Positions 1-9,184 of a DNA stretch of 64,000 bases are shown here, in pieces (position 1 is the first letter of the stretch; the number at the start of each line of letters is the position of its first letter). This stretch comes from Winogradskyella haliclonae (lineage in GTDB: Bacteria > Bacteroidota > Bacteroidia > Flavobacteriales > Flavobacteriaceae), in NCBI RefSeq assembly GCF_014635865.1, contig NZ_BMDQ01000001.1, forward strand, positions 434,001-498,000, given 5' to 3'. The notes under the pieces were generated by a model that made no database searches, was not told where the DNA came from, and saw only the letters and a program-made list of their open reading frames with translations. Position numbers and translations under genes: made by a program.

Positions 1-3000
1 GTATACAAAATGTGAAAAACCCAAAATATGTAGTTAATGGTAATGTTTTAAAAGTTTATCCAGACACAAAATTGGTTGGTGACATTCAGGTCGATGTCTA
101 TACTGGAATAACAAATACGGATGATTTTAAATTAAAAAACAGTTTCTCAGAGCGTCTTACTTTTGAATCTCTAAAACCTGAGGTTCGTTTATTAAGTAAC
201 GGCACTATTCTTCCGAATTCTAAAGAGCTAAAATTTAATTTCGAGGCTGTTAATTTGAGCAAAGTTGATGTAAGAATTATAAAGATTTATGAAGACAACG
301 TGCTTCAATTTCTACAAACCAATAACATAAATAGCAACAACAAATATGGCATAAGAAATGTCGGTCGACGCATTGCAAAACAAACCATTACACTAATTGA
401 AGAAGAAGCTCAAAACACAGGGAAATGGAGCGCATACAGCATCGATTTATCAAACTATTTTACGGCTGACGTTGGTGCCATTTATCGTGTTGAGTTAAGC
501 TTTAAAAAAGAGTATTCACTATACGATTGTGAAGCAAATTCGCCATCAGAATCATCCGATGAAGAGGACTACTATGACGATTATTATGAAGACGATTACT
601 ACGCCTCAGAGGATATTTCCGAAGAAGATCAAAACCGCTTAGAAGAAGAGTATTGGGATAATATCACCTACAATTACAGAAGTAATAATTACCGTTGGCG
701 AGATAAAGATAATCCATGTACTGACTCGTATTACAATTATTCAAATCGTGTGGTTGCGCAAAATTTAATAGGCTCTAATTTAGGTGTTATTGCTAAAAAA
801 GGAAATGCTAATAATTATTTGCTTGCCGTTACTAATATTTTAAATACTAAGCCGGAAGCAGGTGTTAATGTTAGCCTATATAATTTTCAACAACAATTGC
901 TTGTAAAAGGGATTACAAACCTTGATGGCGTTGCAGAACTTAAAACTGAAAAGCGTGCTGCATTTGCTATAATTTCTAAAGGCACAAGTACGAGTTACGT
1001 AAAGCTTTTAGACGGAAATTCTTTATCTCTTAGTAAGTTTGATGTCTCTGGTAAACGCTTGCAACGGGGACTCAAAGGTTATATTTATGGCGAGCGTGGT
1101 GTTTGGCGTCCGGGAGATAGTTTGTTTCTAACTTTTGTACTAAATGATAATGCCAACAAACTCCCAAAACGTCACCCGGTAAAACTAGAAATCACAGATC
1201 CAGTTGGCAAATTAGTACATCGTCACGTGTCAATAGATAACGTGAATCATTTCTACAATTTTACTGTACCTACGTCAACAGGTTACAAAACCGGAAACTA
1301 TTATGCCAAAGTATCTGTTGGTGGTGCTACATTTACTAAAACATTAAAAATTGAAACTGTAAAACCTAATCGTCTAAAGATTAAAATAGATTTTGAAGAT
1401 GAAATTCTAACTAACAATACACCACTTAAAGGCGATTTAAATGTAGCATGGCTTCACGGAGCACCAGCAAAAAATATCAAAGCTGAAGTAAAAGCAAAAT
1501 TTACAACGAAAAGAACAAGTTTTAATGGGTATAAAAATTATGTTTTTAATGACCCCACTCGAAATTTCACTAGTGAGGAAACTATAGTCTTTGAGGGTAA
1601 TCTCGATGCAAAAGGCAACACAGAAATTAATAGTAAACTTAATATTGGCAAGAATGCACCAGGCATGCTTAATGCACAATTTCTTGTAAGAGCTTTTGAA
1701 AATGGTGGTGATTTTTCACTTGATTCATTTACAATGCCTTATGCGCCTTATGAAAGTTTTGTAGGGCTTCAATCTCCAGAAGGTAATAATTACGGATCCT
1801 ATTTTACGGATGAAAATCATACGTTTGATATTGCAACTGTCAATTCAGATGGGAAACCTATTGAACGTAAAAATCTTGAAGTGAAGGTTTATAAAGTTGA
1901 ATGGCGTTGGTGGTGGAACTCTTCTTACGATAATCTATCGAGTTATGTGTCTAGTAATTATCATAGACCAATTCAGCAATTTACTATCAACACAGATAAA
2001 AATGGCAAAGCAAACTTTAAGCTCAACATTCCAGACCATCAACGTGGTCGCTATCTAATTAGAATTCTAGACCCTAAAAGTGGTCATGCAACTGGTCGCA
2101 CAGCATATTTTTATAAAAATTGGTGGCAAAGTGCACCGTCTTCAGATAAAGATGTAGCAAAAATGCTAGTATTCTCAACAGACAAAGACAATTACAATGT
2201 TGGTGAAATCGCAAAATTAACCTTCCCTTCAGGAAGTGAAGGTCGTGCTTTGGTAAGTATTGAAAACGGAACTGAAGTTATCGATTACCAATGGGTAGCA
2301 ACAACATCTGGAGAAACAACAATAGACATTCCCGTAACAGAAGCTATGGCGCCAAATGTGTTTATTAATATTTCATTATTGCAACCTCATGATGTGACAT
2401 CTAATGATTTACCAATTAGATTATACGGTGTTATTCCGATGCTAGTCGAAAATCCCGAAACACGAATAAGCCCTGAGATTTCAATGCCAAACGAAATTAG
2501 ACCAGAGGCCTCTTATGAAATAAAAGTATCAGAAAAGAACAACAAACCTATGACTTATACCATTGCAGTAGTCGAAGAAGGTCTGTTAGACTTAACCCGA
2601 TTTAAAACACCAAATGTATGGGATAGCTTTTATGCTCGTGAAGCTCTTGGTGTTAAGACTTGGGATATTTTTGATGATGTCATCGGTGCCTATTCTGGCA
2701 GTATTGACCAGGTATTTGCTATTGGTGGTGATGGCAGTGCTGCAAAAGGAAAAAACAAAAAAGCCAATCGTTTTAAACCTGTAGTCACCTATTTAGGCCC
2801 TTTTATTTTAGACGCTAAAGAAACTAAAACACATCGGTTAAAAATGCCAAATTATGTTGGCGCTGTTCGTACCATGGTTATTGCAGGTAATAATGCAGAA
2901 GAAGCGTATGGAAATGCAGAAAAGACAGTTCCTGTTAAACAACCCTTAATGGTTTTAGCAAGCTTACCTCGTAAGCTAAGTCCTGGTGAAAAAGTGACAC

Positions 3001-4763
3001 TTCCTGTTACTGTTTTTGCTATGGAAGACAAAATAAAAAATGTCAACATAGAGGTAAAACTAAGTGATGGTATTTCAGTAAAAGGCAATACATCTCAAAC
3101 GCTTCGCTTTAATAATCCTGATGAAAAAATGACGTATTTTGAATTGGATGTCTCTAAAGCAAAAGGGATAAACACTATTGAGGTAGTCGCTTCGGGTCAT
3201 GGCGAAAAATCAACTTATAAGGTTGAGATTGATGTTGAAAATCCAAACCCTTTTTCTTCAAAAATTGTTGATGTCGAACTACAAGCAAACGCCACTCAAA
3301 AAGTAGCATTCAACACCTTTGGAGTACCAGGAACAAATACCGCAACAGTAGAGTTTTCGACATTACCTCCAATGGATTTTACAAAACGCTTAGCATACTT
3401 AATTCGTTATCCTCATGGCTGTGTAGAACAAACAACTTCTAGTGTGTTCCCTCAATTATTCTTGGCTGAGATTTTTGATTTAGATTCAAAAAAGAAGAAA
3501 GAAATTCAGAGTAATATTGAAAATGGCATCAACCGATTATCTCATTTTCAACAAGCCAATGGTGGTATGAGTTATTGGATTGGCGAAAACACCTCTAACG
3601 ATTGGGGCACGAGTTATGCTGGTCATTTTATGATAGAAGCTGAGAAAAAAGGCTTTGTTCTTCCACTTACTTTTAAGAGCAATTGGTTGGCTTATCAAAA
3701 ACAAGCCGCTAGAAACTGGAGGCCAAGCTATAGAAACTATAATAGTGATTTAGCACAAGCCTATAGATTATATACATTGGCCTTAGCTGGTAGTCCAGAC
3801 TTAGCAAGTATGAATAGACTTAGAGAATTTACCGAAATTTCTAACGAAGCCAAGTGGCGACTAGCAGCAGCTTATGCTTTAGCGGGGCAAAAAGAAGCTA
3901 GTAATGCCATTTCTAAAACAGCAAATATCGATTTCCAGCCTCCAAAATCAAACTATTACACCTATGGCTCTTTAAATAGAAATCGTGCAATGGCTCTAGA
4001 AACAATGCTTATTACAGACAATCCTAAAGCCGTTGATTTAGCAAAAGCTATTGGTAAAGCTTTATCAAGCAACGATTGGATGAGTACGCAAACTACAGCT
4101 TATAGTTTATTATCCATCGGAAAATTGATATCTAAAAATGGAGGTAAAGACTTAAATATTAGTTATTCTGTGAATGGGACATCAGAAACAATAACTACTA
4201 AAAACGGAATTGCACAACGCAAAATTCCAGTTATAGATGGATTAAATGAAATTGCTTTGGAAAATAAAGATGGTAATTTGGTTTATGTCCGCCTTTTAAA
4301 TTCTGGTAAGTTAAAACTAGGACAAGAGCTTTCGGTTAAACGAGGTTTCTCAATTTCTACAATTTTCAAAGATTTACAAGGCAACATAATTGATGTTTCA
4401 AAATTACAACAAGGACAGGATTTTGTGGCAACGGTTAGCATTACAAACCTTAATAACGAGGTAGTAAAAGATGTGGCATTGACTCAAGTTTTTCCATCAG
4501 GTTGGGATATTGTAAATACAAGATTTACAGATTTTGGTGATACAACGGTTAGTCAAGCGAGATACACTGATATTAGAGACGACCGCGTTAATTTCTATTT
4601 TGATATGAATAGAAGAGGTAAACATGGCACAAAAACATTTACTGTTATGTTGAATGCGTCATATTTAGGCACCTACTATTTGCCTGGCACACAAGCAGAA
4701 GCGATGTATGACAATGATTATTTGGTTAGAAATAAAGGCCGTTGGGTCACAGTAGAAAAATAA
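1..4763 (+). CDS. Bacterial alpha-2-macroglobulin family protein (5' end outside window)
   Basis: Large exported macroglobulin, expected to trap attacking proteases at the cell envelope. The frame is already open at the left edge, so the N-terminus and signal sequence are missing; a GTG at 12 is probably not the true start. Counting from that GTG, a macroglobulin MG2-type motif VWRPGD lies near residue 365 and the thioester motif GCVEQ near 1136-1140, so the Cys1137-Gln1140 internal thioester is intact. An acidic Asp/Glu/Tyr-rich stretch around residues 180-215 looks like a lineage-specific insert. The C-terminus has the usual conserved-repeat-like strand region. It is followed after 4 and 2 bases by an ABM-fold gene and pbpC, matching the known yfhM-pbpC partnership in which a macroglobulin protects the periplasm while PBP1C repairs wall breaches. 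Confident family call. Confidence 0.93.
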   Translation, partial: IQNVKNPKYVVNGNVLKVYPDTKLVGDIQVDVYTGITNTDDFKLKNSFSERLTFESLKPEVRLLSNGTILPNSKELKFNFEAVNLSKVDVRIIKIYEDNVLQFLQTNNINSNNKYGIRNVGRRIAKQTITLIEEEAQNTGKWSAYSIDLSNYFTADVGAIYRVELSFKKEYSLYDCEANSPSESSDEEDYYDDYYEDDYYASEDISEEDQNRLEEEYWDNITYNYRSNNYRWRDKDNPCTDSYYNYSNRVVAQNLIGSNLGVIAKKGNANNYLLAVTNILNTKPEAGVNVSLYNFQQQLLVKGITNLDGVAELKTEKRAAFAIISKGTSTSYVKLLDGNSLSLSKFDVSGKRLQRGLKGYIYGERGVWRPGDSLFLTFVLNDNANKLPKRHPVKLEITDPVGKLVHRHVSIDNVNHFYNFTVPTSTGYKTGNYYAKVSVGGATFTKTLKIETVKPNRLKIKIDFEDEILTNNTPLKGDLNVAWLHGAPAKNIKAEVKAKFTTKRTSFNGYKNYVFNDPTRNFTSEETIVFEGNLDAKGNTEINSKLNIGKNAPGMLNAQFLVRAFENGGDFSLDSFTMPYAPYESFVGLQSPEGNNYGSYFTDENHTFDIATVNSDGKPIERKNLEVKVYKVEWRWWWNSSYDNLSSYVSSNYHRPIQQFTINTDKNGKANFKLNIPDHQRGRYLIRILDPKSGHATGRTAYFYKNWWQSAPSSDKDVAKMLVFSTDKDNYNVGEIAKLTFPSGSEGRALVSIENGTEVIDYQWVATTSGETTIDIPVTEAMAPNVFINISLLQPHDVTSNDLPIRLYGVIPMLVENPETRISPEISMPNEIRPEASYEIKVSEKNNKPMTYTIAVVEEGLLDLTRFKTPNVWDSFYAREALGVKTWDIFDDVIGAYSGSIDQVFAIGGDGSAAKGKNKKANRFKPVVTYLGPFILDAKETKTHRLKMPNYVGAVRTMVIAGNNAEEAYGNAEKTVPVKQPLMVLASLPRKLSPGEKVTLPVTVFAMEDKIKNVNIEVKLSDGISVKGNTSQTLRFNNPDEKMTYFELDVSKAKGINTIEVVASGHGEKSTYKVEIDVENPNPFSSKIVDVELQANATQKVAFNTFGVPGTNTATVEFSTLPPMDFTKRLAYLIRYPHGCVEQTTSSVFPQLFLAEIFDLDSKKKKEIQSNIENGINRLSHFQQANGGMSYWIGENTSNDWGTSYAGHFMIEAEKKGFVLPLTFKSNWLAYQKQAARNWRPSYRNYNSDLAQAYRLYTLALAGSPDLASMNRLREFTEISNEAKWRLAAAYALAGQKEASNAISKTANIDFQPPKSNYYTYGSLNRNRAMALETMLITDNPKAVDLAKAIGKALSSNDWMSTQTTAYSLLSIGKLISKNGGKDLNISYSVNGTSETITTKNGIAQRKIPVIDGLNEIALENKDGNLVYVRLLNSGKLKLGQELSVKRGFSISTIFKDLQGNIIDVSKLQQGQDFVATVSITNLNNEVVKDVALTQVFPSGWDIVNTRFTDFGDTTVSQARYTDIRDDRVNFYFDMNRRGKHGTKTFTVMLNASYLGTYYLPGTQAEAMYDNDYLVRNKGRWVTVEK

Positions 4764-4767
4764 ATAT

Positions 4768-5076
4768 ATGCAAAATCAAAAACCGTATTACGCCGTTATT
4801 TTTACCTCAACTCAGACTGAAGACATTGTGGGTTATTCTGAAATGGCAAATCAAATGGAAACATTAGCCAAAACACAAAAAGGGTATTTGGGCATAGAAA
4901 GTGCTCGAAACTCTGTTGGAATAACCGTAAGTTATTGGGAAAGTTTAGAAGCTATTAAACAGTGGAAACAAAACTCCGAACATCTATTTGCGCAACAAAG
5001 GGGGCGTGAACAATGGTACAACTGGTATAAGGTGCGCATTTGCAGAGTAGAACGTGAATATGAATTTGAAAAATAA
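4768..5076 (+). CDS. Antibiotic biosynthesis monooxygenase (ABM) family small protein
   Basis: A 102-residue protein with a ferredoxin-like ABM fold: opening strand YYAVIFTS, a helix with QMETLAKTQKGYLG, and the strand-helix ISYWES-like segment VSYWESLEAIKQWKQ that is typical of the family. No signal peptide, so cytoplasmic. ABM proteins include small oxygenases and haem-degrading enzymes, but many members have no known substrate, and nothing here identifies one. It sits 4 bases after the macroglobulin gene and 2 bases before pbpC, so it is presumably co-transcribed with them; its relation to wall repair is unclear. Confidence 0.8.
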   Translation: MQNQKPYYAVIFTSTQTEDIVGYSEMANQMETLAKTQKGYLGIESARNSVGITVSYWESLEAIKQWKQNSEHLFAQQRGREQWYNWYKVRICRVEREYEFEK

Positions 5077-5078
5077 TA

Positions 5079-7427
5079 TTGAAAATTCTTGCTTACATAA
5101 AACGTCATAAACTTAAAAGTGCAATTATAACTATTGCATTAATTGCTTATTATTTCTGTTTACCAAAGCAACTATTTAAAGACCCAACAGCAACTGTAAT
5201 CACTAGTAATTCTGATGAGCTATTAGGTGCATTAATTGCAGATGATGGACAATGGCGGTTCCCAAAGATGGATACTATTCCGGAGAAATTTAAAACCTGC
5301 ATTCTTCTTTTTGAAGACGATTATTTTTACAAACATCCAGGCTTTAATCCTATTTCAATTTTTAAAGCTTTAAAACAAAATATAAGTTCTGGTAAAGTAA
5401 AGCGTGGTGGAAGCACCATTACCCAACAAGTGATTCGCTTATCTCGAAAAGGCCAAAAACGCACGTATTTTGAAAAGTTGAAAGAATTGATTTTAGCTAC
5501 CAGACTAGAGTTTAGGCATTCAAAAGAAGAAATACTAAATCTCTATGTGAGTCATGCGCCTTTTGGCGGAAATGTCGTTGGTATAGATGCCGCATCATGG
5601 CGTTATTTTAACAGGAATGCTTCGGATTTATCCTGGGCAGAAAGTGCTACACTAGCAGTTTTACCAAATTCGCCAAGTCTTATTTACCCTGGGAAAAATC
5701 AAAAACGCTTGCTCAAAAAGCGCAACCGATTACTGAAAAAACTGTTTGATAATGGCACAATTGATAAGCTAACCTATCAATTATCTATTTCTGAAGGCTT
5801 ACCTCAAAAGCCATATCCTTTACCTCAAATCGCACCACATTTACTCCAAAAAATCGCCAAAACTCAAAAAGGTCAGCGAATTAAAACAACATTGGATATT
5901 GCATTACAAGAGCAAGGAAACACTGTTGTAAAACAGCACTATAATCAGCTAAAACAAAATGAGATTTTTAATATTTCGGTTTTGGTTTTAGATGTAAAAA
6001 CCAGAAAAGTATTGACTTACATTGGTAATTCCCCAACCGACAAAGCTCATCAAAATCAAGTAGATATTATTGATAAACCTCGAAGTACAGGCAGTATTCT
6101 AAAACCTTTTTTATATGCTTCAATGCTAGATGCTGGAGATTTATTACCTAATACTTTAGTGCCAGATGTCCCAACACAATTTGGAAGTTACCAACCCGAA
6201 AATTTTAATAAACAATACGATGGTGCCGTTTCTGCCAAAAGGGCTTTGTCTCGTTCATTGAATGTGCCGGCTGTGAGAATGCTTAAAGACTTTGGTTTAG
6301 ACCGTTTTTACCAATATCTAAAACAACTAGAACTTAAAGATTTAAAATACAACGCTAATCATTATGGCTTGTCTTTGGTGTTAGGTGGTGCAGAAAGTAA
6401 TCTCTGGGACTTATGCAAAAGTTATGCTGCTATGGCGTCAACATTAAATCATTTTAATGAAAATAGTAGTCAATATTATAGCAATGAATTTTGTGACCCT
6501 ATAATTAAAAGTATAGCGTCTATTGATTTCGGAAAACCCTCCCAAGAAAAAATCATTTTCGATGCGGCTTCAACCTACCTCACTTTTGAGAGTATGAAAC
6601 AAGTTAACAGACCTGAAGAAGATGATAGTTGGGAATTTTACGATTCTGCACAAGACATCGCATGGAAAACAGGAACGAGTTTTGGATTTAGAGATGCATG
6701 GGCAATTGGCACAACCTCAGATTATGTAGTTGGTGTATGGGTTGGTAATGCGGATGGAGAAGGGCGCCCTGGTTTAGTTGGTGTGCAAACCGCTGCTCCA
6801 ATTCTATTTGATATTTTTGATTTATTGCCAAAAAGCCAATGGTTTGCAAAACCCTATGACGAAATGATTGAAGTAGATATTTGTAAAAAGAGTGGTTATC
6901 GTGCATCATCTATCTGTAATGATATCATTAAAGACTATATTCAACTGAGTGGACAAAAAACGGCACCTTGCCCGTTTCATAAACTCGTTCATTTGGATGC
7001 ATCAGGACGTTATCAGATTAATTCATCTTGCGAAGATATCTCAAACATTAAAAGCCAAGCTTGGTTTTCGCTTCCACCTTTACAAGCCTATTATTACAAG
7101 TCTAAAAATCCGTTTTATAAAGAACTTCCGGCATATAGAACCGATTGTATAAAGGCTGCATCCACTAAAATGGAATTTATCTATCCTAATCAGCAAAGCA
7201 CAATTTTTTTACCTAAAGATTTTGATGGTACTACTAACGATTTAGTCTTAAAAGTTGCCCACTCAAAACCCGATTTAGAATTGTTTTGGTATGTCGATGC
7301 AAAATATATTGGTGCAACAAAAAATATTCATGATATGGCCATTTTGCCTCAACCTGGCGAACATCTTATTACAGTTGTTGATGCGCTCGGAAACGAATTG
7401 AAACATAAAATAACTATTTCGGAATAA
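5079..7427 (+). CDS. pbpC: Penicillin-binding protein 1C (bifunctional glycosyltransferase/transpeptidase)
   Basis: Peptidoglycan polymerase anchored by one N-terminal membrane helix (about residues 13-29). The glycosyltransferase domain has the catalytic FEDDYFYKHPG motif (Glu79 region) and RGGSTITQQ (109-117). The transpeptidase domain has SILK (339-342), SLN (393-395) and KTG (530-532). The C-terminal part after about residue 590 matches the extra domain specific to PBP1C. Length of 782 residues is normal. The start is TTG at 5079, two bases after the upstream stop; no nearer ATG gives the basic-then-hydrophobic N-terminus. Third gene of the macroglobulin operon, the same pairing seen in E. 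coli. Confidence 0.95.
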   Translation: MKILAYIKRHKLKSAIITIALIAYYFCLPKQLFKDPTATVITSNSDELLGALIADDGQWRFPKMDTIPEKFKTCILLFEDDYFYKHPGFNPISIFKALKQNISSGKVKRGGSTITQQVIRLSRKGQKRTYFEKLKELILATRLEFRHSKEEILNLYVSHAPFGGNVVGIDAASWRYFNRNASDLSWAESATLAVLPNSPSLIYPGKNQKRLLKKRNRLLKKLFDNGTIDKLTYQLSISEGLPQKPYPLPQIAPHLLQKIAKTQKGQRIKTTLDIALQEQGNTVVKQHYNQLKQNEIFNISVLVLDVKTRKVLTYIGNSPTDKAHQNQVDIIDKPRSTGSILKPFLYASMLDAGDLLPNTLVPDVPTQFGSYQPENFNKQYDGAVSAKRALSRSLNVPAVRMLKDFGLDRFYQYLKQLELKDLKYNANHYGLSLVLGGAESNLWDLCKSYAAMASTLNHFNENSSQYYSNEFCDPIIKSIASIDFGKPSQEKIIFDAASTYLTFESMKQVNRPEEDDSWEFYDSAQDIAWKTGTSFGFRDAWAIGTTSDYVVGVWVGNADGEGRPGLVGVQTAAPILFDIFDLLPKSQWFAKPYDEMIEVDICKKSGYRASSICNDIIKDYIQLSGQKTAPCPFHKLVHLDASGRYQINSSCEDISNIKSQAWFSLPPLQAYYYKSKNPFYKELPAYRTDCIKAASTKMEFIYPNQQSTIFLPKDFDGTTNDLVLKVAHSKPDLELFWYVDAKYIGATKNIHDMAILPQPGEHLITVVDALGNELKHKITISE

Positions 7428-7448
7428 TTACTTATAACTCGTAATGTG

Positions 7449-7456
7449 TATTTTTG
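7449..7456 (+). promoter_or_regulatory. -7 promoter element upstream of the four-helix membrane protein
   Basis: TATTTTTG matches the Bacteroidota -7 consensus TAnnTTTG. No convincing TTG is seen about 19 bases upstream. The element lies inside the longest possible reading frame of the next gene (an ATG at 7444), which argues that translation starts at the ATG at 7480 and not at 7444. Confidence 0.45.
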
Positions 7457-7479
7457 CTACTCAATATAAATATATACGT

Positions 7480-7917
7480 ATGGAAGTTGTTCAGTTTATC
7501 CACTCTTATTGGGCCTATTTGGTATTAATTGTTTTAGTTTTAGCAACCTTTAATGCACTTATTAAGTTTTTTGGTGATAAGGAATTTGATGCAAAAGATT
7601 TTAGAATATCGCTTTTTGCATTAATCACCATGCATATTCAGTTACTCATAGGTATCATCCTGTTTTTCTTAAAAGATTACTTTTCTACTATTGAACAAGT
7701 TGGTGGTATGGGAGAAGTCATGAAGAATGATGCTCTAAGAAAGCTTATTGTTGAACATCCTACTACCATGATTATTGCAGTTGCCTTAGTTACTATTGGC
7801 TACTCTAAACATAAAAAGAAATTAGTATCTAAACCAAAGTTTAAAGTGCTTGCAATTTTTTATACTATAGCATTAGCACTAGTATTATATATGATTCCTT
7901 GGAATCAATGGTTTTAG
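7480..7917 (+). CDS. Small integral membrane protein of unknown function, four predicted helices
   Basis: A 145-residue protein starting MEVVQFIHSYWAYLVL. Hydrophobic segments at about residues 8-26, 43-62, 90-108 and 117-136 suggest four transmembrane helices, with His8, His47 and His85 near helix ends; the paired histidines loosely recall small cytochrome b-like or haem-handling membrane proteins, but no family motif is certain. The ATG at 7480 is chosen because the upstream ATG at 7444 overlaps the -7 promoter box and would add an unusual polar N-terminus. A strong hairpin terminator follows directly. Function unknown. Confidence 0.75.
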   Translation: MEVVQFIHSYWAYLVLIVLVLATFNALIKFFGDKEFDAKDFRISLFALITMHIQLLIGIILFFLKDYFSTIEQVGGMGEVMKNDALRKLIVEHPTTMIIAVALVTIGYSKHKKKLVSKPKFKVLAIFYTIALALVLYMIPWNQWF

Positions 7918-7926
7918 AAACACATT

Positions 7927-7966
7927 ATAAAAAAGGCTTCAAAAATTGAATTGAAGCCTTTTTTAT
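7927..7966. terminator. Bidirectional Rho-independent terminator
   Basis: Perfect 16-bp stem (7927-7942 with 7951-7966) and an 8-base loop. The A-tract on one side and T-tract on the other let it serve both the membrane-protein gene on the plus strand and the convergent nuclease gene on the minus strand. Confidence 0.9.
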
Positions 7967-7986
7967 AATTTAAAATTAAAAGAATC

Positions 7987-9048
7987 TTATTCTTCTACTT
8001 CTTTTATAACATATACGTATACTGGGAAGTGATCACTAAATCCACCTGTGTAACTTCCATTAGCAAAGCTTCTAAATGGATAACCCTTATATCTCCCGCG
8101 TTTATTAGTTAAATATTGCTTGTTATAAATGCCTGCCTTATAAAATCTAAAAGACGAATAATCTTTTTCTAAAAGAGGTTTGGTTACCATAATTTGGTCA
8201 AATAAACTCCATGCATCACGATAAGCTGTTGTACCATAACCTTTGTCTTTAAACATACTTTCAAAAGGATTGTATATCCCTTTTAATCCAACTTTATTTT
8301 TTTTAGCTTTTGCTTTTAGCACTTTTTTTACACTCTCATTTGTTGGATCATCATTAAGGTCACCCATCGTAAAAATCTTTGCATATGGGTCATTAGATTG
8401 TAACGAATCAATAATGCGTTTATTCACTTTTGCTGCAGCTACACGCTTAGGTCTGCTTCTTGCTTCACCACCGCTACGTGATGGCCAGTGATTAACAATA
8501 AGATGAATTAAATCACCATCTAATTTACCACTTACCAGTAATTGATCTCTAGTATATTTTCGTTCTTTCGTTTGATCATCAAATATTTTTAACTCATGAG
8601 AACTGGTTGTTATAGGTTGAAATAGCGCTTTTTGATAAAGTAATGCCACATCAATACTTCTTGCATCTGGACCATCAAAGTGTATAATACCATAATCCTT
8701 ACCTAATAGTAATGGATCATTTACCACATCTTCTAAGACTTTACGATTTTCAATTTCGCAAACACCGATGACTGCAGGCGAATTTTTACTTTGATCACGA
8801 CCGATATCAGCAATAACTCTTGCCATTCCTTTTACTTTCTTTTTGTATACTTCGCCTCTATTAGAAGCTGCCATTTCCATCATTGGACTAGCCTCATCAT
8901 ACTTTAAAGGATCATTAATGGTGTCGAAAAGATTTTCTAAATTATAAAACGCAATGGTATGTATTTTAAAGCGTTTTTCTTTTTGGGCAGAAGCACTAAA
9001 TGTTAAAGAAAATGTAACTAAAACTAATAGTAATTTTATTGGTCTCAT
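7987..9048 (-). CDS. Exported endonuclease/exonuclease/phosphatase family protein
   Basis: A 353-residue DNase-I-fold phosphoesterase with a signal peptide (cleavage after about residue 21, SASAQ). Family motifs appear in order: FYNLENLFDT (metal-binding Asn), GVCEIENR (metal-binding Glu), IVNHWPSRSGG (catalytic His), MGDLNDDP, and the C-terminal GGFSDHFPVYV with the final Asp-His. All key residues are present, so it should be active, probably on extracellular or periplasmic DNA or nucleotide phosphoesters. It is divergent from a TonB-dependent receptor and a DUF5689 lipoprotein, a grouping that suggests nucleic-acid or phosphate scavenging (inference). Substrate is not determinable from sequence. 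Confidence 0.9.
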   Translation of the reverse strand: MRPIKLLLVLVTFSLTFSASAQKEKRFKIHTIAFYNLENLFDTINDPLKYDEASPMMEMAASNRGEVYKKKVKGMARVIADIGRDQSKNSPAVIGVCEIENRKVLEDVVNDPLLLGKDYGIIHFDGPDARSIDVALLYQKALFQPITTSSHELKIFDDQTKERKYTRDQLLVSGKLDGDLIHLIVNHWPSRSGGEARSRPKRVAAAKVNKRIIDSLQSNDPYAKIFTMGDLNDDPTNESVKKVLKAKAKKNKVGLKGIYNPFESMFKDKGYGTTAYRDAWSLFDQIMVTKPLLEKDYSSFRFYKAGIYNKQYLTNKRGRYKGYPFRSFANGSYTGGFSDHFPVYVYVIKEVEE

Positions 9049-9120
9049 TTGTTTATATTATCTAATTGTAAAGTTTATAGCAATTTAGATGCCAAAAGTA
9101 TGTATTTATTATAAATAATG

Positions 9121-9128
9121 TAACTTTG
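9121..9128 (+). promoter_or_regulatory. -7 promoter element of the TonB-dependent receptor operon
   Basis: TAACTTTG fits TAnnTTTG, followed by GTCC; the expected transcription start is near 9135, giving a leader of about 50 bases. No clear TTG is visible 19-20 bases upstream. Confidence 0.5.
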
Positions 9129-9184
9129 TCCGCCTTTAAAAAATCGTTAAGGGTATCTTAAATAAAATCAATATTGAATTAAGC

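Noticed and set aside
12..14. GTG at 12 as the macroglobulin start
   Set aside because: The frame continues to the left edge and no signal sequence follows this GTG.
7444..7480. Start of the membrane protein at the ATG at 7444
   Set aside because: It overlaps the -7 promoter box and adds a polar N-terminus.
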